This document shows positions 42,117-50,727 of a stretch of 64,000 bases of DNA, in pieces. Where the stretch lies: positions 3,414-67,413 of the forward strand of contig JAFUJZ010000027.1 of assembly GCA_017467965.1 (NCBI GenBank), read 5' to 3'. Below the pieces are notes generated by a model. It saw only the letters and a program-made list of their open reading frames with translations. It made no database searches and was not told the origin of the DNA. Source of the stretch: Clostridia bacterium (GTDB lineage: Bacteria; Bacillota_A; Clostridia; UMGS1883). Position numbers and translations under genes: made by a program. Positions within the stretch are counted from its first letter, which is position 1; the number at the start of each line of letters is the position of its first letter.

Positions 42117-45008
42117 TTATAAGGTTGCAAGCAAACTGCGAAGTCTTATTTTAACGGCTCCTAAGTTTGTGATTTCGTCAATTTTAATCTGAGTATAAAT
42201 TTTGCCGCCGCTCTCTAAAATAGAACGAACTTCGTCTGTAGTGATAGCGTCAACACCGCAACCAAAGCTTACAAGCTGAACAAGGTCCATATCCTTTTGT
42301 TCGGTTACGTATTTTGCGGCACGGTAAAGACGGGAATGATATGTCCACTGGTCAAGAACACCAGGACGAACAGGGGGAGCAAGATGACTTATGGCATCCT
42401 CTGTTATAAGGGCTGTATCAAAGGCTGTTATAAGCTTATCAATGCCGTGGTTTATCTCTCCGTCAATGTGATAAGGTCTGCCAGAAAGCACGATGATATG
42501 CTTGCCTTCTTTGCGTGCGCGGGCAATAATCTCTGCACCTTTTTCGCGTACTCGGGAAAGATAGTTTTCTCTTTCGGCATAGGCAAGTGTGCTTGCATCT
42601 GTTACAGCCTTCTGTGTAAGTGTGGGGAAATACTTTTTAAGGATTTCGTATATCTTCACGGGGAAATCATTTTTGCGGTGAATACCTATGTAGTCATAGA
42701 TAAAATCAATATTTTCAACCTCGGGACAGTTTGCGGCGATTACTTCGGGATAATACGCTACAACAGGGCAGTTGTAGTGATTGTCGGAATTACCGTCGTC
42801 AAAATTATATGTCATACATGGGTAGAAAATATGCTTAATTCCCGCCTCGCAAAGTTCTTTTACATGACCGTGCATTAATTTTGCAGGGAAGCATACGGTA
42901 TCTGAGGGGATAGTTACCTGACCCTTGAGATACAAGGCTCTTGATGATTTGGGGCTTGTGACCACCTCAAATCCGAGATGTGTAAAGAATGTATGCCAGA
43001 AAGGATACATTTCGTACATATTAAGTCCCATTGGAATACCAATTTTGCCCATGCCGCCGTCCTTAGACTTGTAGGAGGAGAGAAGCGAGAGCTTATAGGC
43101 ATAGAGATTGAGACTATCGTCGGGAGACTTTTTTGTGATAGGTCTTTCGCAACGGTTGCCGCTTATAAATCTTCTGTTGCCTTCAAATGTATTGACTGTA
43201 AGAAGACAGTTATTTGTACAACCTGAGCAGTTAACTGTTTTTGCGGTATGCTCAAATGTATTAAGAGCTTCTTTTGTGATAAGAGAGCTTGTTCTTGATT
43301 TTTTACTCTTAGCATAAAGAGCAGCACCGTATGCACCCATAAGTGCTGAGATAGAGGGTCTGATAACCTCTACGCCCATTTCTTGTTCAAAGGCACGGAG
43401 TACGGCGTCATTGAGGAATGTACCACCCTGCACTACAATGCGTTTGCCGAGTGCATCCTTGGAAGAGGGGCGGATAACCTTGTATATTGCATTTTTTACA
43501 ACGCTTGTGGAAAGACCAGCAGAGATATCTTCAATTGTTGCTCCGTCCTTTTGTGCCTGCTTTACAGATGAATTCATGAACACTGTACAGCGTGAGCCAA
43601 GGTCAACGGGCTTTGTGGCATACAAGCCTTTTTTTGAGAACTCTTCGATATCATATCCGAGAGCGTTTGCAAAGGTTTGCAAAAAGCTGCCGCAACCTGA
43701 GGAGCAGGCTTCGTTCAGATAGATGTTGTCGATAGCACCGTTCTTTATTTTGAAGCACTTCATATCCTGTCCGCCGATATCAATGATAAACTCAACATCG
43801 GGCATAAACTTTTTCGCAGCAGTAAAGTGTGCAACGGTTTCAACAATACCCCAATCAACGCCGAAAGCATTTTTGATAATATCTTCACCATAGCCTGTTA
43901 CAGCGGAAGACACTATCTTGATATCGGGCTTTTTGGTGTAAATATCAGTGAGAATATCACGGATAACCGGCACGGGATTGCCGCTGTTTGAAGAATATGT
44001 AGAATACAAAATTTCGTCATTTGAATTTATGACAACAGTTTTAACCGTTGTACTGCCTGCGTCAATGCCGAGGAAAACTTCGCCTTCTGCATCAGACAAG
44101 GTTTTCTGATTAACGGTTGCCCTACTGTGACGAAGAGAAAACTCTTCGTATTCCTTTTCGTTTTTGAAAAGAGGTGTAAGAGTATTGAACTGCCCGTCGG
44201 CAGAGTATTTTTCAATACCGTCAATAACTGTATCGATATTAACATCTTCGTCAGCACAGATTGCCGCACCGAGAGCAACATAATACAGCGAGTTCTCAGG
44301 GCATGTGCCGCATCTTCCGAGAGCCTTATCAAAAAGGTCACGGAGTGTGGGGAAGAATGTTAAAGGACCGCCGAGATATACAACGTTACCTTCAATAGGT
44401 CTGCCCTGCGCAAGACCACCTATGGTCTGATTAACAACAGCATCAAAAATGCTGGCAGATATATCGTATTTGTTTGCACCCTGATTGAGAAGTGGCTGAA
44501 CGTCACTTTTTGCAAACACGCCGCAACGGGAAGCAATTGTATAAATCCTCTCGTGCTTTGAAGCATATTCGTTCATTTCAGTGGGGGTAAGCTTTAAAAG
44601 AGTTGCCATTTGGTCGATGAATGCGCCTGTGCCACCTGCACAAGAGCCGTTCATTCTTACCTCGCAGCTACCCTGCAGGAACAAAATTTTAGCATCCTCA
44701 CCGCCAAGCTCGATGATAACATCTGTCCCGGGAAGGAAAAGGTTGGCAGAAGCACGAGTTGCGTAAACCTCCTGCACAAAAGGAACTCTCGCAGAATCGC
44801 TAAGACCCATACCTGCACTGCCCGAGATTGCAAAAAGAAAATTTTTATTATCGGGGAATTGGGATTTTATCTTATTTAATAATTCAACACTTTTTTCTTT
44901 AATCTGAGAAAAATGTCTGTCGTATGATGAAAATACAATATTGTTTTTTTCGTCAAGGACAACACATTTGAGTGTGGTTGAACCGACGTCAAAACCTATA
45001 CGCATCAT
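42117..45008 (-). CDS. Double-ASKHA CoA-dehydratase activase with DUF2229 domain
   Basis: A 963-residue protein. Two BadF/HgdC-type ASKHA ATPase modules lie in tandem: module 1 starts IGFDVGSTTLKCV (residue 4) with NGSCAGGTGAF near 123, module 2 starts GIDAGSTTVKTV near 318 with EACSSGCGSF near 434. Each has the cysteine that would bridge an iron-sulfur cluster between subunits. A cysteine-rich stretch (CSGCTNNC...CERP) follows near residue 595 and then a DUF2229 domain. HgdC-type activases inject one electron, driven by ATP, into a dehydratase; the partner here is surely the next gene. Start 45008 follows AATGGAGGTG. Confidence 0.85.
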   Translation of the reverse strand: MMRIGFDVGSTTLKCVVLDEKNNIVFSSYDRHFSQIKEKSVELLNKIKSQFPDNKNFLFAISGSAGMGLSDSARVPFVQEVYATRASANLFLPGTDVIIELGGEDAKILFLQGSCEVRMNGSCAGGTGAFIDQMATLLKLTPTEMNEYASKHERIYTIASRCGVFAKSDVQPLLNQGANKYDISASIFDAVVNQTIGGLAQGRPIEGNVVYLGGPLTFFPTLRDLFDKALGRCGTCPENSLYYVALGAAICADEDVNIDTVIDGIEKYSADGQFNTLTPLFKNEKEYEEFSLRHSRATVNQKTLSDAEGEVFLGIDAGSTTVKTVVINSNDEILYSTYSSNSGNPVPVIRDILTDIYTKKPDIKIVSSAVTGYGEDIIKNAFGVDWGIVETVAHFTAAKKFMPDVEFIIDIGGQDMKCFKIKNGAIDNIYLNEACSSGCGSFLQTFANALGYDIEEFSKKGLYATKPVDLGSRCTVFMNSSVKQAQKDGATIEDISAGLSTSVVKNAIYKVIRPSSKDALGKRIVVQGGTFLNDAVLRAFEQEMGVEVIRPSISALMGAYGAALYAKSKKSRTSSLITKEALNTFEHTAKTVNCSGCTNNCLLTVNTFEGNRRFISGNRCERPITKKSPDDSLNLYAYKLSLLSSYKSKDGGMGKIGIPMGLNMYEMYPFWHTFFTHLGFEVVTSPKSSRALYLKGQVTIPSDTVCFPAKLMHGHVKELCEAGIKHIFYPCMTYNFDDGNSDNHYNCPVVAYYPEVIAANCPEVENIDFIYDYIGIHRKNDFPVKIYEILKKYFPTLTQKAVTDASTLAYAERENYLSRVREKGAEIIARARKEGKHIIVLSGRPYHIDGEINHGIDKLITAFDTALITEDAISHLAPPVRPGVLDQWTYHSRLYRAAKYVTEQKDMDLVQLVSFGCGVDAITTDEVRSILESGGKIYTQIKIDEITNLGAVKIRLRSLLATL

Positions 45009-45043
45009 AAAAACACCTCCATTACGACAAAAGCTTTCAAAAT

Positions 45044-45072
45044 ATTATATCACTAACGAGAAATTCAGTCAA
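45044..45072 (-). promoter_or_regulatory. Sigma-A promoter of the activase-dehydratase operon
   Basis: On the minus strand: TTGACT (45067-45072), a 17-bp spacer and TATAAT (45044-45049), about 36 bases before the activase start. Confidence 0.8.
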
Positions 45073-45147
45073 TGTTGAAAACCAATAATAAACAGTAAAG
45101 AATTTATGAACATTATTTAACAAAATATCAAAAAAATAAATATCAGC

Positions 45148-45176
45148 TTGAAAAAGAATATACATTATGATATAAT
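45148..45176 (+). promoter_or_regulatory. Sigma-A promoter of the lepB gene
   Basis: TTGAAA (45148-45153), a 17-bp spacer and TATAAT (45171-45176), 47 bases before the start of signal peptidase. Confidence 0.8.
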
Positions 45177-45223
45177 TTTATGTATGAGTAAATTTTGCAC
45201 CTCTTAGGGAAAGGGTGGTTATA

Positions 45224-45871
45224 GTGGACGAAAACAAAAACAGAGAAAATTTTTTCAGCGAGGATTTTTCCTTTGAGAAAAATAATGAAAGCGATAATAA
45301 AAACAATAAGAACAAAAAGGAGAAAAGTGCAGTGCAGGAAATCGTGGAATGGGTAGCATGTATCGGCATTGCATTTGTTGTGGCTTTTGTTCTTAAAACA
45401 TATGTGATGACTATTGCCGTAGTTGACGGTCCCAGCATGGAAAATACTCTTCATCACGCAGAAAGGCTTATCACATGGAAAATGGGCTATGAACCCGAGC
45501 ATGGTGATGTGATTATATTCCAGCCCAAGAAATCTACAAGCGAGAATCCTGTTTATTACGTGAAGCGAATTATTGCAACAGAGCACGACGATGTTGTAAT
45601 CGACTACAATCAGAACGCCGTGTTTGTAAACGGTAAAAAGGTTGAAGAGGATTATATCAAGGATGATGTAATGCTCCCGCGCGGCAGCAATATAGACAAC
45701 GGTATCATCAAGGTTGTTGTACCCGAGGATCATGTATATGTACTCGGTGATAACCGTAACAACAGCGAAGACAGTCGTTCGTCTGCGGTAGCCTGTGTAC
45801 CTCATGAAGATATTGAGGGCAAGGTTATTTTCCGTTTCTGGCCGCTTAACAAAATGGGTACAGTAGAATAA
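45224..45871 (+). CDS. lepB: Signal peptidase I
   Basis: A 215-residue type I signal peptidase with a charged cytoplasmic N-terminus (about 1-40), one membrane helix (about 45-65) and the catalytic motifs: the nucleophile Ser in GPSMENTL, the catalytic Lys in YYVKRIIA, and the DNRNNSEDSR box. It cleaves signal peptides from exported proteins, many of which are encoded in this window. GTG 45224 is preferred because AAAGGGTGG lies just upstream; GTG 45215 is possible and adds three residues. Confidence 0.95.
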   Translation: MDENKNRENFFSEDFSFEKNNESDNKNNKNKKEKSAVQEIVEWVACIGIAFVVAFVLKTYVMTIAVVDGPSMENTLHHAERLITWKMGYEPEHGDVIIFQPKKSTSENPVYYVKRIIATEHDDVVIDYNQNAVFVNGKKVEEDYIKDDVMLPRGSNIDNGIIKVVVPEDHVYVLGDNRNNSEDSRSSAVACVPHEDIEGKVIFRFWPLNKMGTVE

Positions 45872-45876
45872 TTTGT

Positions 45877-45903
45877 AAATGCCTTATCTCGGATAAGGCA
45901 TTT
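45877..45903 (+). terminator. Hairpin between lepB and rbgA
   Basis: AAATGCCTTATC pairs with GATAAGGCATTT around a very small loop, followed by an AT-rich tail without a strong T run. Partial termination is likely. Confidence 0.6.
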
Positions 45904-45927
45904 ATATATAAAAAGGAGGCAAAAATA

Positions 45928-46776
45928 ATGGATATACATTGGTTTCCCGGTCATATGACCAAAGCAAAGAGAATGATGGAAGACAATATGAAGCTTGTTG
46001 ACTGCATTATTGAGATTGTTGATGCACGTTGCCCCCTTGCAAGCCGAAATCCCGATCTTCCCAAGTTGTCAAAGGGCAAGAAAACACTTATTATTATAAA
46101 TAAAACAGATATTGCAGACCCTAATGAAACACAAAAGTGGCAAAACTACTTTTTGAGAGAGGGGTATCCTTCCGTAACCGTAAGCAGTATAAACGGCAAG
46201 GGTATTGATAAGCTTACTAATGCTATCCGCGATTTGATGCGTGAAAAAATCGAGCGTGATAAACAACGCGGTCTTGTCAACCGTCCCATTCGTGCCATGG
46301 TGTGCGGTATACCCAATGTAGGCAAGTCAAGCTTTATAAATAAGCTCTACGGAAAAGGCGCAACAAAGGTTGGCGACAAGCCCGGTGTTACACGCGGCAA
46401 GCAGTGGATTACATTGCCCGGAGGGATTGAGCTTTTAGATACGCCCGGCATCCTTTGGCCTAAATTTGAGGACAAAGAGGTTGCAATGCACCTTGCTTTT
46501 ATAGGCTCAATCAAGGACGATGTTTTAGATACCGAGGAATTAGCGGCAAATCTCTTGAAAAGACTTTGTGACGAGTATCCCGATATGCTTACGGCACGTT
46601 ACAAGATTGAAATAGATGAAAACGACACTATGTATGACCTTTTGGAAAAGGTATGCAGAAAGCGTGGCTTTATCTTAAAAGGGAACGAATTCGACGGATT
46701 ACGCGGTGCAAGCGTAGTGCTTGATGAGTTTCGCGGTGCAAAAATAGGCAAAATTACATTGGAGAAGGTGCAGTAA
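45928..46776 (+). CDS. rbgA: Ribosome biogenesis GTPase RbgA/YlqF
   Basis: A 282-residue circularly permuted GTPase: the G4 motif NKTD comes first (near residue 55), then G1 GIPNVGKSS near 127 and G3 DTPG near 173. It starts with the HWFPGHMTKA signature. RbgA promotes late 50S subunit maturation. AAAGGAGG precedes ATG 45928. It overlaps rnhB by one base, a common Firmicutes pair (rbgA-rnhB). Confidence 0.95.
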   Translation: MDIHWFPGHMTKAKRMMEDNMKLVDCIIEIVDARCPLASRNPDLPKLSKGKKTLIIINKTDIADPNETQKWQNYFLREGYPSVTVSSINGKGIDKLTNAIRDLMREKIERDKQRGLVNRPIRAMVCGIPNVGKSSFINKLYGKGATKVGDKPGVTRGKQWITLPGGIELLDTPGILWPKFEDKEVAMHLAFIGSIKDDVLDTEELAANLLKRLCDEYPDMLTARYKIEIDENDTMYDLLEKVCRKRGFILKGNEFDGLRGASVVLDEFRGAKIGKITLEKVQ

Positions 46777-47411
46777 TGCCAAGATTAACTAAAGAGGAAG
46801 AAGCAATACGTCTTAAATCAATGTGGGATATTGAAAATACGCTTTTTGAAGAGGGAGTAGACATAATTGCAGGTGTTGACGAGGCAGGCAGAGGCCCATT
46901 GGCAGGCGATGTTTATGCCGCGGCAGTTATACTCCCGAAGAACATCATTATTGAAGGGCTTAACGATTCCAAAAAAATAAGCGAAAAAAAGCGTGATATG
47001 CTTTATGACGTAATAAAGGAAAAAGCCCTTTTCTGGGCGGTTGCGACGGCTTCTGTTGACGAAATTGATGAATACAATATCCGAAATGCAACTTATATGG
47101 CAATGAACCGAGCACTAAATGACTTAAAAACAAAGATTGATTATGTTTTAGTTGACGGTGACTGCATAAAGGACTGCGAATATCCTTATTCATGTGTTGT
47201 TAAGGGTGACAGCAAGAGCGCATCAATTTCTGCGGCATCAATCCTTGCAAAGGTTACGCGTGACAGATATATGCTCACTTTGGCAGAAAAATACCCCGAA
47301 TATCAATTTGAAAAGCACAAGGGCTACGGTACGGCACTTCATATTGAAATGCTTAAAAAGTACGGCGCAAGCCCCGTTCACAGAAAAACATTTATAAAGA
47401 AGTTTGTATGA
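46776..47411 (+). CDS. rnhB: Ribonuclease HII
   Basis: A 211-residue RNase HII. The signature GVDEAGRGPLAGDV carries the first catalytic Asp-Glu, VDGDCIK the next aspartate, and SKSASISAASILAKVTRD the conserved motif. It removes RNA from RNA-DNA hybrids and single ribonucleotides in DNA. It overlaps rbgA by a base (TAATG) and lies 1 base before yraN. Confidence 0.95.
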   Translation: MPRLTKEEEAIRLKSMWDIENTLFEEGVDIIAGVDEAGRGPLAGDVYAAAVILPKNIIIEGLNDSKKISEKKRDMLYDVIKEKALFWAVATASVDEIDEYNIRNATYMAMNRALNDLKTKIDYVLVDGDCIKDCEYPYSCVVKGDSKSASISAASILAKVTRDRYMLTLAEKYPEYQFEKHKGYGTALHIEMLKKYGASPVHRKTFIKKFV

Positions 47412-47412
47412 T

Positions 47413-47778
47413 ATGTTAAAAAGAGAAATTGGCGACAAAGGCGAAGAATTGGCTGTTAAATACCTCAAAAAGAACAAATACAGGATTATTGAGCGGAATT
47501 TTAATGTCCCTAAAATCGGTGAGATTGATATCATTGCAAAGGACAAGGATTATCTGGTTTTTGTTGAGGTTAGATTGAGAAAAAGCACAAGCCACGGTAC
47601 GGCTGCCGAAACAGTTGATGTTTACAAACAAAAGCGTATTATAAAAGCAGCGATGACTTTTATGAAGCAGCACGATGTGTGCGATGTTCCCGCACGCTTT
47701 GACGTGGTGTCAGTTACAGGCGACGCAGACGGCGAGCATACAATAGAGCTTATTAAAAACGCGTTTGATACAAATTAA
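47413..47778 (+). CDS. yraN: YraN/UPF0102 family nuclease-like protein
   Basis: A 121-residue protein with the UPF0102 pattern: GDKGEELAVKYL, then GEIDIIAKD, then LVFVEVRLRKS and KQKRIIKAA, a restriction-endonuclease-like fold with E-x(n)-D-x-EVR catalytic candidates. Its biological role is not settled. It regularly follows rnhB. ATG 47413 is 1 base after the rnhB stop; a TTG at 47404 would overlap it. Confidence 0.9.
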   Translation: MLKREIGDKGEELAVKYLKKNKYRIIERNFNVPKIGEIDIIAKDKDYLVFVEVRLRKSTSHGTAAETVDVYKQKRIIKAAMTFMKQHDVCDVPARFDVVSVTGDADGEHTIELIKNAFDTN

Positions 47779-47781
47779 AAA

Positions 47782-47820
47782 AATTTTATGCAATACTTAA
47801 AAAAAGTATTGCATAATTTT
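47782..47820 (+). terminator. AT-rich hairpin after yraN
   Basis: TTATGCAATACTT (47786-47798) pairs perfectly with AAGTATTGCATAA (47804-47816) around AAAAA and ends in TTTT. Its right arm contains the -35 hexamer of argD. Confidence 0.65.
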
Positions 47821-47837
47821 ACATATGGGTGTATAAT
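47809..47837 (+). promoter_or_regulatory. Sigma-A promoter of argD-argF
   Basis: TTGCAT (47809-47814), a 17-bp spacer and TATAAT (47832-47837), 26 bases before the argD start. Confidence 0.7.
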
Positions 47838-47845
47838 CATTCACA
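47828..47845. promoter_or_regulatory. ArgR/AhrC-like operator over the argD promoter
   Basis: The 18-mer GGTGTATAATCATTCACA matches the arginine-repressor box (TNTGNATWWWWATNCANA) at 12 of the 14 fixed positions, and it covers the -10 hexamer. Arginine-bound ArgR would block this promoter. The argR gene is not in the window. Confidence 0.6.
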
Positions 47846-47862
47846 TCAAAGGAGATGTTACC

Positions 47863-49035
47863 ATGAAATTGGAAGAAATTAAGGCATTGGATATAGCAAG
47901 TTTTATGAATACCTTTGGAGAAAGAACTCCCGTAGCTTTTGAAAAAGGCGAGGGCATGTATCTTTATACCGAAAACGGTGAAAAGTATCTTGATATGTTT
48001 GCAGGCATTGCGGTAAACGTGCTGGGATATAATCACAAGGAGTTCACAAAAGGGCTGAGTGAACAGGTGGGCAAGCTTTTGCACACATCCAGCCTTTATT
48101 ACATAGAAAGTCAGGCACTTTTGGCAAAGAAGATTACCGATATATCATGTGCGGAGAAGGTTTATTTTGCAAACAGCGGTGCCGAAGCAAACGAAGCGGC
48201 AATCAAGCTTGCAAAGATTTATTTTTACAAAAAAGGCGTAGAAAAGTATGAGGTTATAAGCCTTAAGTCATCCTTCCACGGACGTACTCTTGCAACAGTT
48301 GCGGCAACGGGACAGGAAAAGTATCAGAAACCCTATTATCCTTTGATTCCCGGATTTAAGCAGGTTGAAATCAATGATATTGATGCACTTAAAGAAGCTA
48401 TAACAGATAAAACCTGTGCAATACTTCTTGAGCCTGTTCAAGGCGAAAGCGGCGTACATCCCGTGGATGACGCATATATAAAGGAAGTAAGACGTATCTG
48501 CGACGAAAAGGAAATCATACTTATTTTTGACGAGATACAGACAGGCATCGGACGATGCGGAAAAATGTTCTGTTACGAAACTCTTGGCGTAGAGCCTGAT
48601 GTGTTTACACTTGCAAAGGCACTGGGTAACGGTGTTCCGATTGGTGCTGTATGTGCAAAGGATTTTGTGGCAAAGGGGTTTGAACCCGGTGACCACGGCG
48701 GTACGTTTGGCGGTAATCCTCTTGCAACAAAGGCAGGTCTTTTGGTACTTAGCGCAATGGAAAAGGAAAACCTTTGCGAAAACAGTGAAAAAATGGGCAA
48801 CTACATTGTTGAACAAATTAAGTTAGCACTTGGCGATAAAATTAAAGAAATCCGTTACAAGGGCTTGATGATTGGTATTGAATTGTTTACACCTGCATCA
48901 GAAGTAAGAAAAAAGCTTTTTGAGAAAAAGGTGCTTGTAGGTGCAGTAGGGAATACACTCAGAGTACTTCCTCCGCTTATTATTGGCAAGACTGAAGCGG
49001 ATGAATTTATCAAAGCATTGAAGGAGATATTATAA
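47863..49035 (+). CDS. argD: Acetylornithine aminotransferase
   Basis: A 390-residue class III PLP aminotransferase with NSGAEANEAAIKLA near residue 105, FDEIQTGIGRCG near 222 and the PLP lysine in FTLAKALGNGVP near 250. It converts N-acetylglutamate semialdehyde to N2-acetylornithine in arginine synthesis. ATG 47863 follows AAAGGAG by 8 bases. It overlaps argF by one base. The other steps (argB, argC, argJ) are elsewhere. Confidence 0.93.
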   Translation: MKLEEIKALDIASFMNTFGERTPVAFEKGEGMYLYTENGEKYLDMFAGIAVNVLGYNHKEFTKGLSEQVGKLLHTSSLYYIESQALLAKKITDISCAEKVYFANSGAEANEAAIKLAKIYFYKKGVEKYEVISLKSSFHGRTLATVAATGQEKYQKPYYPLIPGFKQVEINDIDALKEAITDKTCAILLEPVQGESGVHPVDDAYIKEVRRICDEKEIILIFDEIQTGIGRCGKMFCYETLGVEPDVFTLAKALGNGVPIGAVCAKDFVAKGFEPGDHGGTFGGNPLATKAGLLVLSAMEKENLCENSEKMGNYIVEQIKLALGDKIKEIRYKGLMIGIELFTPASEVRKKLFEKKVLVGAVGNTLRVLPPLIIGKTEADEFIKALKEIL

Positions 49036-49955
49036 TGAAACATTTACTTACATTACACGATTTGACGACTGATGAAATCAATCAGATTTTAGATTTGGCA
49101 AAAAAGCTTAAGAGCGATTTGAAAAACGGCATAGTTAATGAACCCTTAAAGGGCAAAACTCTTGGTATGATTTTCTCTAAATCATCCACAAGAACAAGAG
49201 TATCCTTTGAGGTTGGTATGAGTCAGTTAGGCGGCAGAGCATTGTTCTTATCATCTAACGACATTCAGCTCGGTCGCGGGGAATCAATTTACGACACAGC
49301 AAACGTCCTCTCCCGTTATCTTGACGGTATTATGATAAGAACATATGCACAGAGCGACGTTGAAGATTTGGCAAAGTACGGTTCTATTCCGATTATCAAC
49401 GGACTTACCGACTTGGTGCATCCTTGCCAGATTTTGGCTGACTTCCAGACAATTGAAGAATACAAGGGAAAAAGAAGCGATTTGAAGATTGCATACGTCG
49501 GCGACGGTAACAATATCGCACATTCACTTTTGTACGGCAGTGCAAAATTAGGTGTTGATATCTCGGTTGCTTCTCCCGAAAACTATACATGCGACGAAGA
49601 AGTTGTTAGTAACGCTAAGGACGATGCAAAGAAAACAGGCGCACAGATTATCCTTACAAATGACCCCAAGGAAGCTGTCAAGGATGCCGATGTTGTAATT
49701 ACAGATACATGGTGCTCCATGGGTCAGGATGCTGAAAAGCAGGAAAGAATAAAGGCATTCCAGGGTTATCAGGTTGATAAAAACCTCTTTGGTTTGGCTG
49801 CAGATGATGCAATCTTTATGCACTGCTTGCCTGCATACCGTGGCTACGAAGTAACAGAGGAAATCATTGACGGACCCATGAGTGTTATTTTTGACGAAGC
49901 AGAAAACAGATTGCATGCACAGAAAGCCGTTATGCAGCTTTTGATGAGTGAGTAA
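49035..49955 (+). CDS. argF: Ornithine carbamoyltransferase
   Basis: A 306-residue enzyme joining ornithine and carbamoyl phosphate to citrulline. Carbamoyl-phosphate binding motif SSTRTRVSFE near residue 49, HPCQILADF near 128, and the ornithine-side HCLPAYRG near 262 are all present. It is translated directly after argD and shares its ArgR-like control. The first dispersed repeat of the 50-kb region begins 2 bases after its stop. Confidence 0.96.
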   Translation: MKHLLTLHDLTTDEINQILDLAKKLKSDLKNGIVNEPLKGKTLGMIFSKSSTRTRVSFEVGMSQLGGRALFLSSNDIQLGRGESIYDTANVLSRYLDGIMIRTYAQSDVEDLAKYGSIPIINGLTDLVHPCQILADFQTIEEYKGKRSDLKIAYVGDGNNIAHSLLYGSAKLGVDISVASPENYTCDEEVVSNAKDDAKKTGAQIILTNDPKEAVKDADVVITDTWCSMGQDAEKQERIKAFQGYQVDKNLFGLAADDAIFMHCLPAYRGYEVTEEIIDGPMSVIFDEAENRLHAQKAVMQLLMSE

Positions 49956-49957
49956 AA

Positions 49958-50005
49958 CACCTCATCCGTCAGCCTGTGGCTGACACCTTCCCCTCAAGGG
50001 GAAGG
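49958..50005. repeat. Palindromic intergenic repeat, copy 2
   Basis: Nearly identical to the element at 16143: CACCTCATCC, hairpin GTCAGCC-TGT-GGCTGAC, then the perfect palindrome CCTTCCCCTCAAGGGGAAGG. It lies between argF and the GNAT gene. Confidence 0.88.
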
Positions 50006-50029
50006 TAACTAGGAAAAGGACTGATTATT

Positions 50030-50506
50030 ATGAACAAATATTTTGAGGTGCGTCGTGCAAGCGAGCATGATGCAGAGGCAATAGGCCAGATTACAGCAGA
50101 GGCTTTTGAAAAGTACTGCGAATTGGCAGGGCTTGAAACTATTGCCGCACTTAACGAAACAATCGAAGATATACACAAGGATATCGAGGAAAAAATTGTG
50201 CTCGTTGCATATATCGACAACGAGGTTGTAGGTAGTGTACGAGTTGGCATCAACGAAGAAACCATGGAGGCATATCTCAGCCGTTTTGGTGTGAGTACAA
50301 AATATCAAAATCTTGGTATCGGTAAAGCACTTATGAACATGGTTGACATAACAATGCGTCACAATAAGGTTAAGCGTATTTGTCTGCATACTGCATCAAA
50401 GGTTTTTTCTTTGGTAAGATTTTACTACGGTAGAGGCTTTTATATTGACTCGACAAGTAAAGACCGCGGCTATGTGAGAGCACTCTTGGTAAAGGATTAT
50501 GAATAA
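50030..50506 (+). CDS. GNAT family N-acetyltransferase
   Basis: A 158-residue acetyltransferase. The acetyl-CoA loop is seen as VSTKYQNLGIGKALMN near residue 90, followed by ICLHTASKVFSLVRFYYGRGFY, the typical GNAT end. The substrate is unknown. It has palindromic repeats on both sides, and the last 12 codons are repeated beyond the second one (50559-50597). AAAGGA precedes ATG 50030. Confidence 0.85.
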   Translation: MNKYFEVRRASEHDAEAIGQITAEAFEKYCELAGLETIAALNETIEDIHKDIEEKIVLVAYIDNEVVGSVRVGINEETMEAYLSRFGVSTKYQNLGIGKALMNMVDITMRHNKVKRICLHTASKVFSLVRFYYGRGFYIDSTSKDRGYVRALLVKDYE

Positions 50507-50507
50507 A

Positions 50508-50554
50508 CACCTCATCCACCGCCAAGGCGGTCCCCCTTCCCCTCGAGGGGAAGG
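50508..50554. repeat. Palindromic intergenic repeat, copy 3
   Basis: Starts with CACCTCATCC like the others but has a different first hairpin (CCGCC-AA-GGCGG) and a perfect 20-bp palindrome CCTTCCCCTCGAGGGGAAGG (50535-50554). It begins one base after the GNAT stop. Confidence 0.85.
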
Positions 50555-50558
50555 CAGG

Positions 50559-50597
50559 AGCTACGTAAGAGCGCTTTTGGTAAAGGATTATGAATGA
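50559..50597 (+). pseudogene. Remnant 3' end of a deleted GNAT paralogue
   Basis: The 35 bases 50561-50595 match the end of the GNAT gene (50470-50504) with 4 differences, all silent third-position transitions. It reads SYVRALLVKDYE-stop, the same as the GNAT C-terminus. Synonymous divergence implies it was once part of a second selected gene; the body of that gene is gone. Confidence 0.65.
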
Positions 50598-50598
50598 T

Positions 50599-50629
50599 AA
50601 AAAAGTGAGGATTTTTCCTCACTTTTTTC
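50599..50629 (+). terminator. Rho-independent terminator
   Basis: AAAAAAGTGAGGA pairs with TCCTCACTTTTTT around a short T loop, directly after the GNAT remnant. Confidence 0.9.
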
Positions 50630-50664
50630 GTGCAAAAAAATGTCGATATATGTAAAAAAATCTA

Positions 50665-50693
50665 TTGCCTTTAATAATTTAAAGAGCTATAAT
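50665..50693 (+). promoter_or_regulatory. Sigma-A promoter of the polysaccharide deacetylase-like gene
   Basis: TTGCCT (50665-50670), a 17-bp spacer and TATAAT (50688-50693). Transcription would start near 50700, which argues for the downstream start codon at 50728. Confidence 0.75.
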
Positions 50694-50727
50694 TATTTAT
50701 ATGACCAAATATGCGGAGGCAAGGAAA

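Noticed and set aside
45143..45805. Minus-strand ORF (220 codons) opposite lepB
   Set aside because: It covers the lepB coding strand and promoter, and its composition is typical of a shadow frame.
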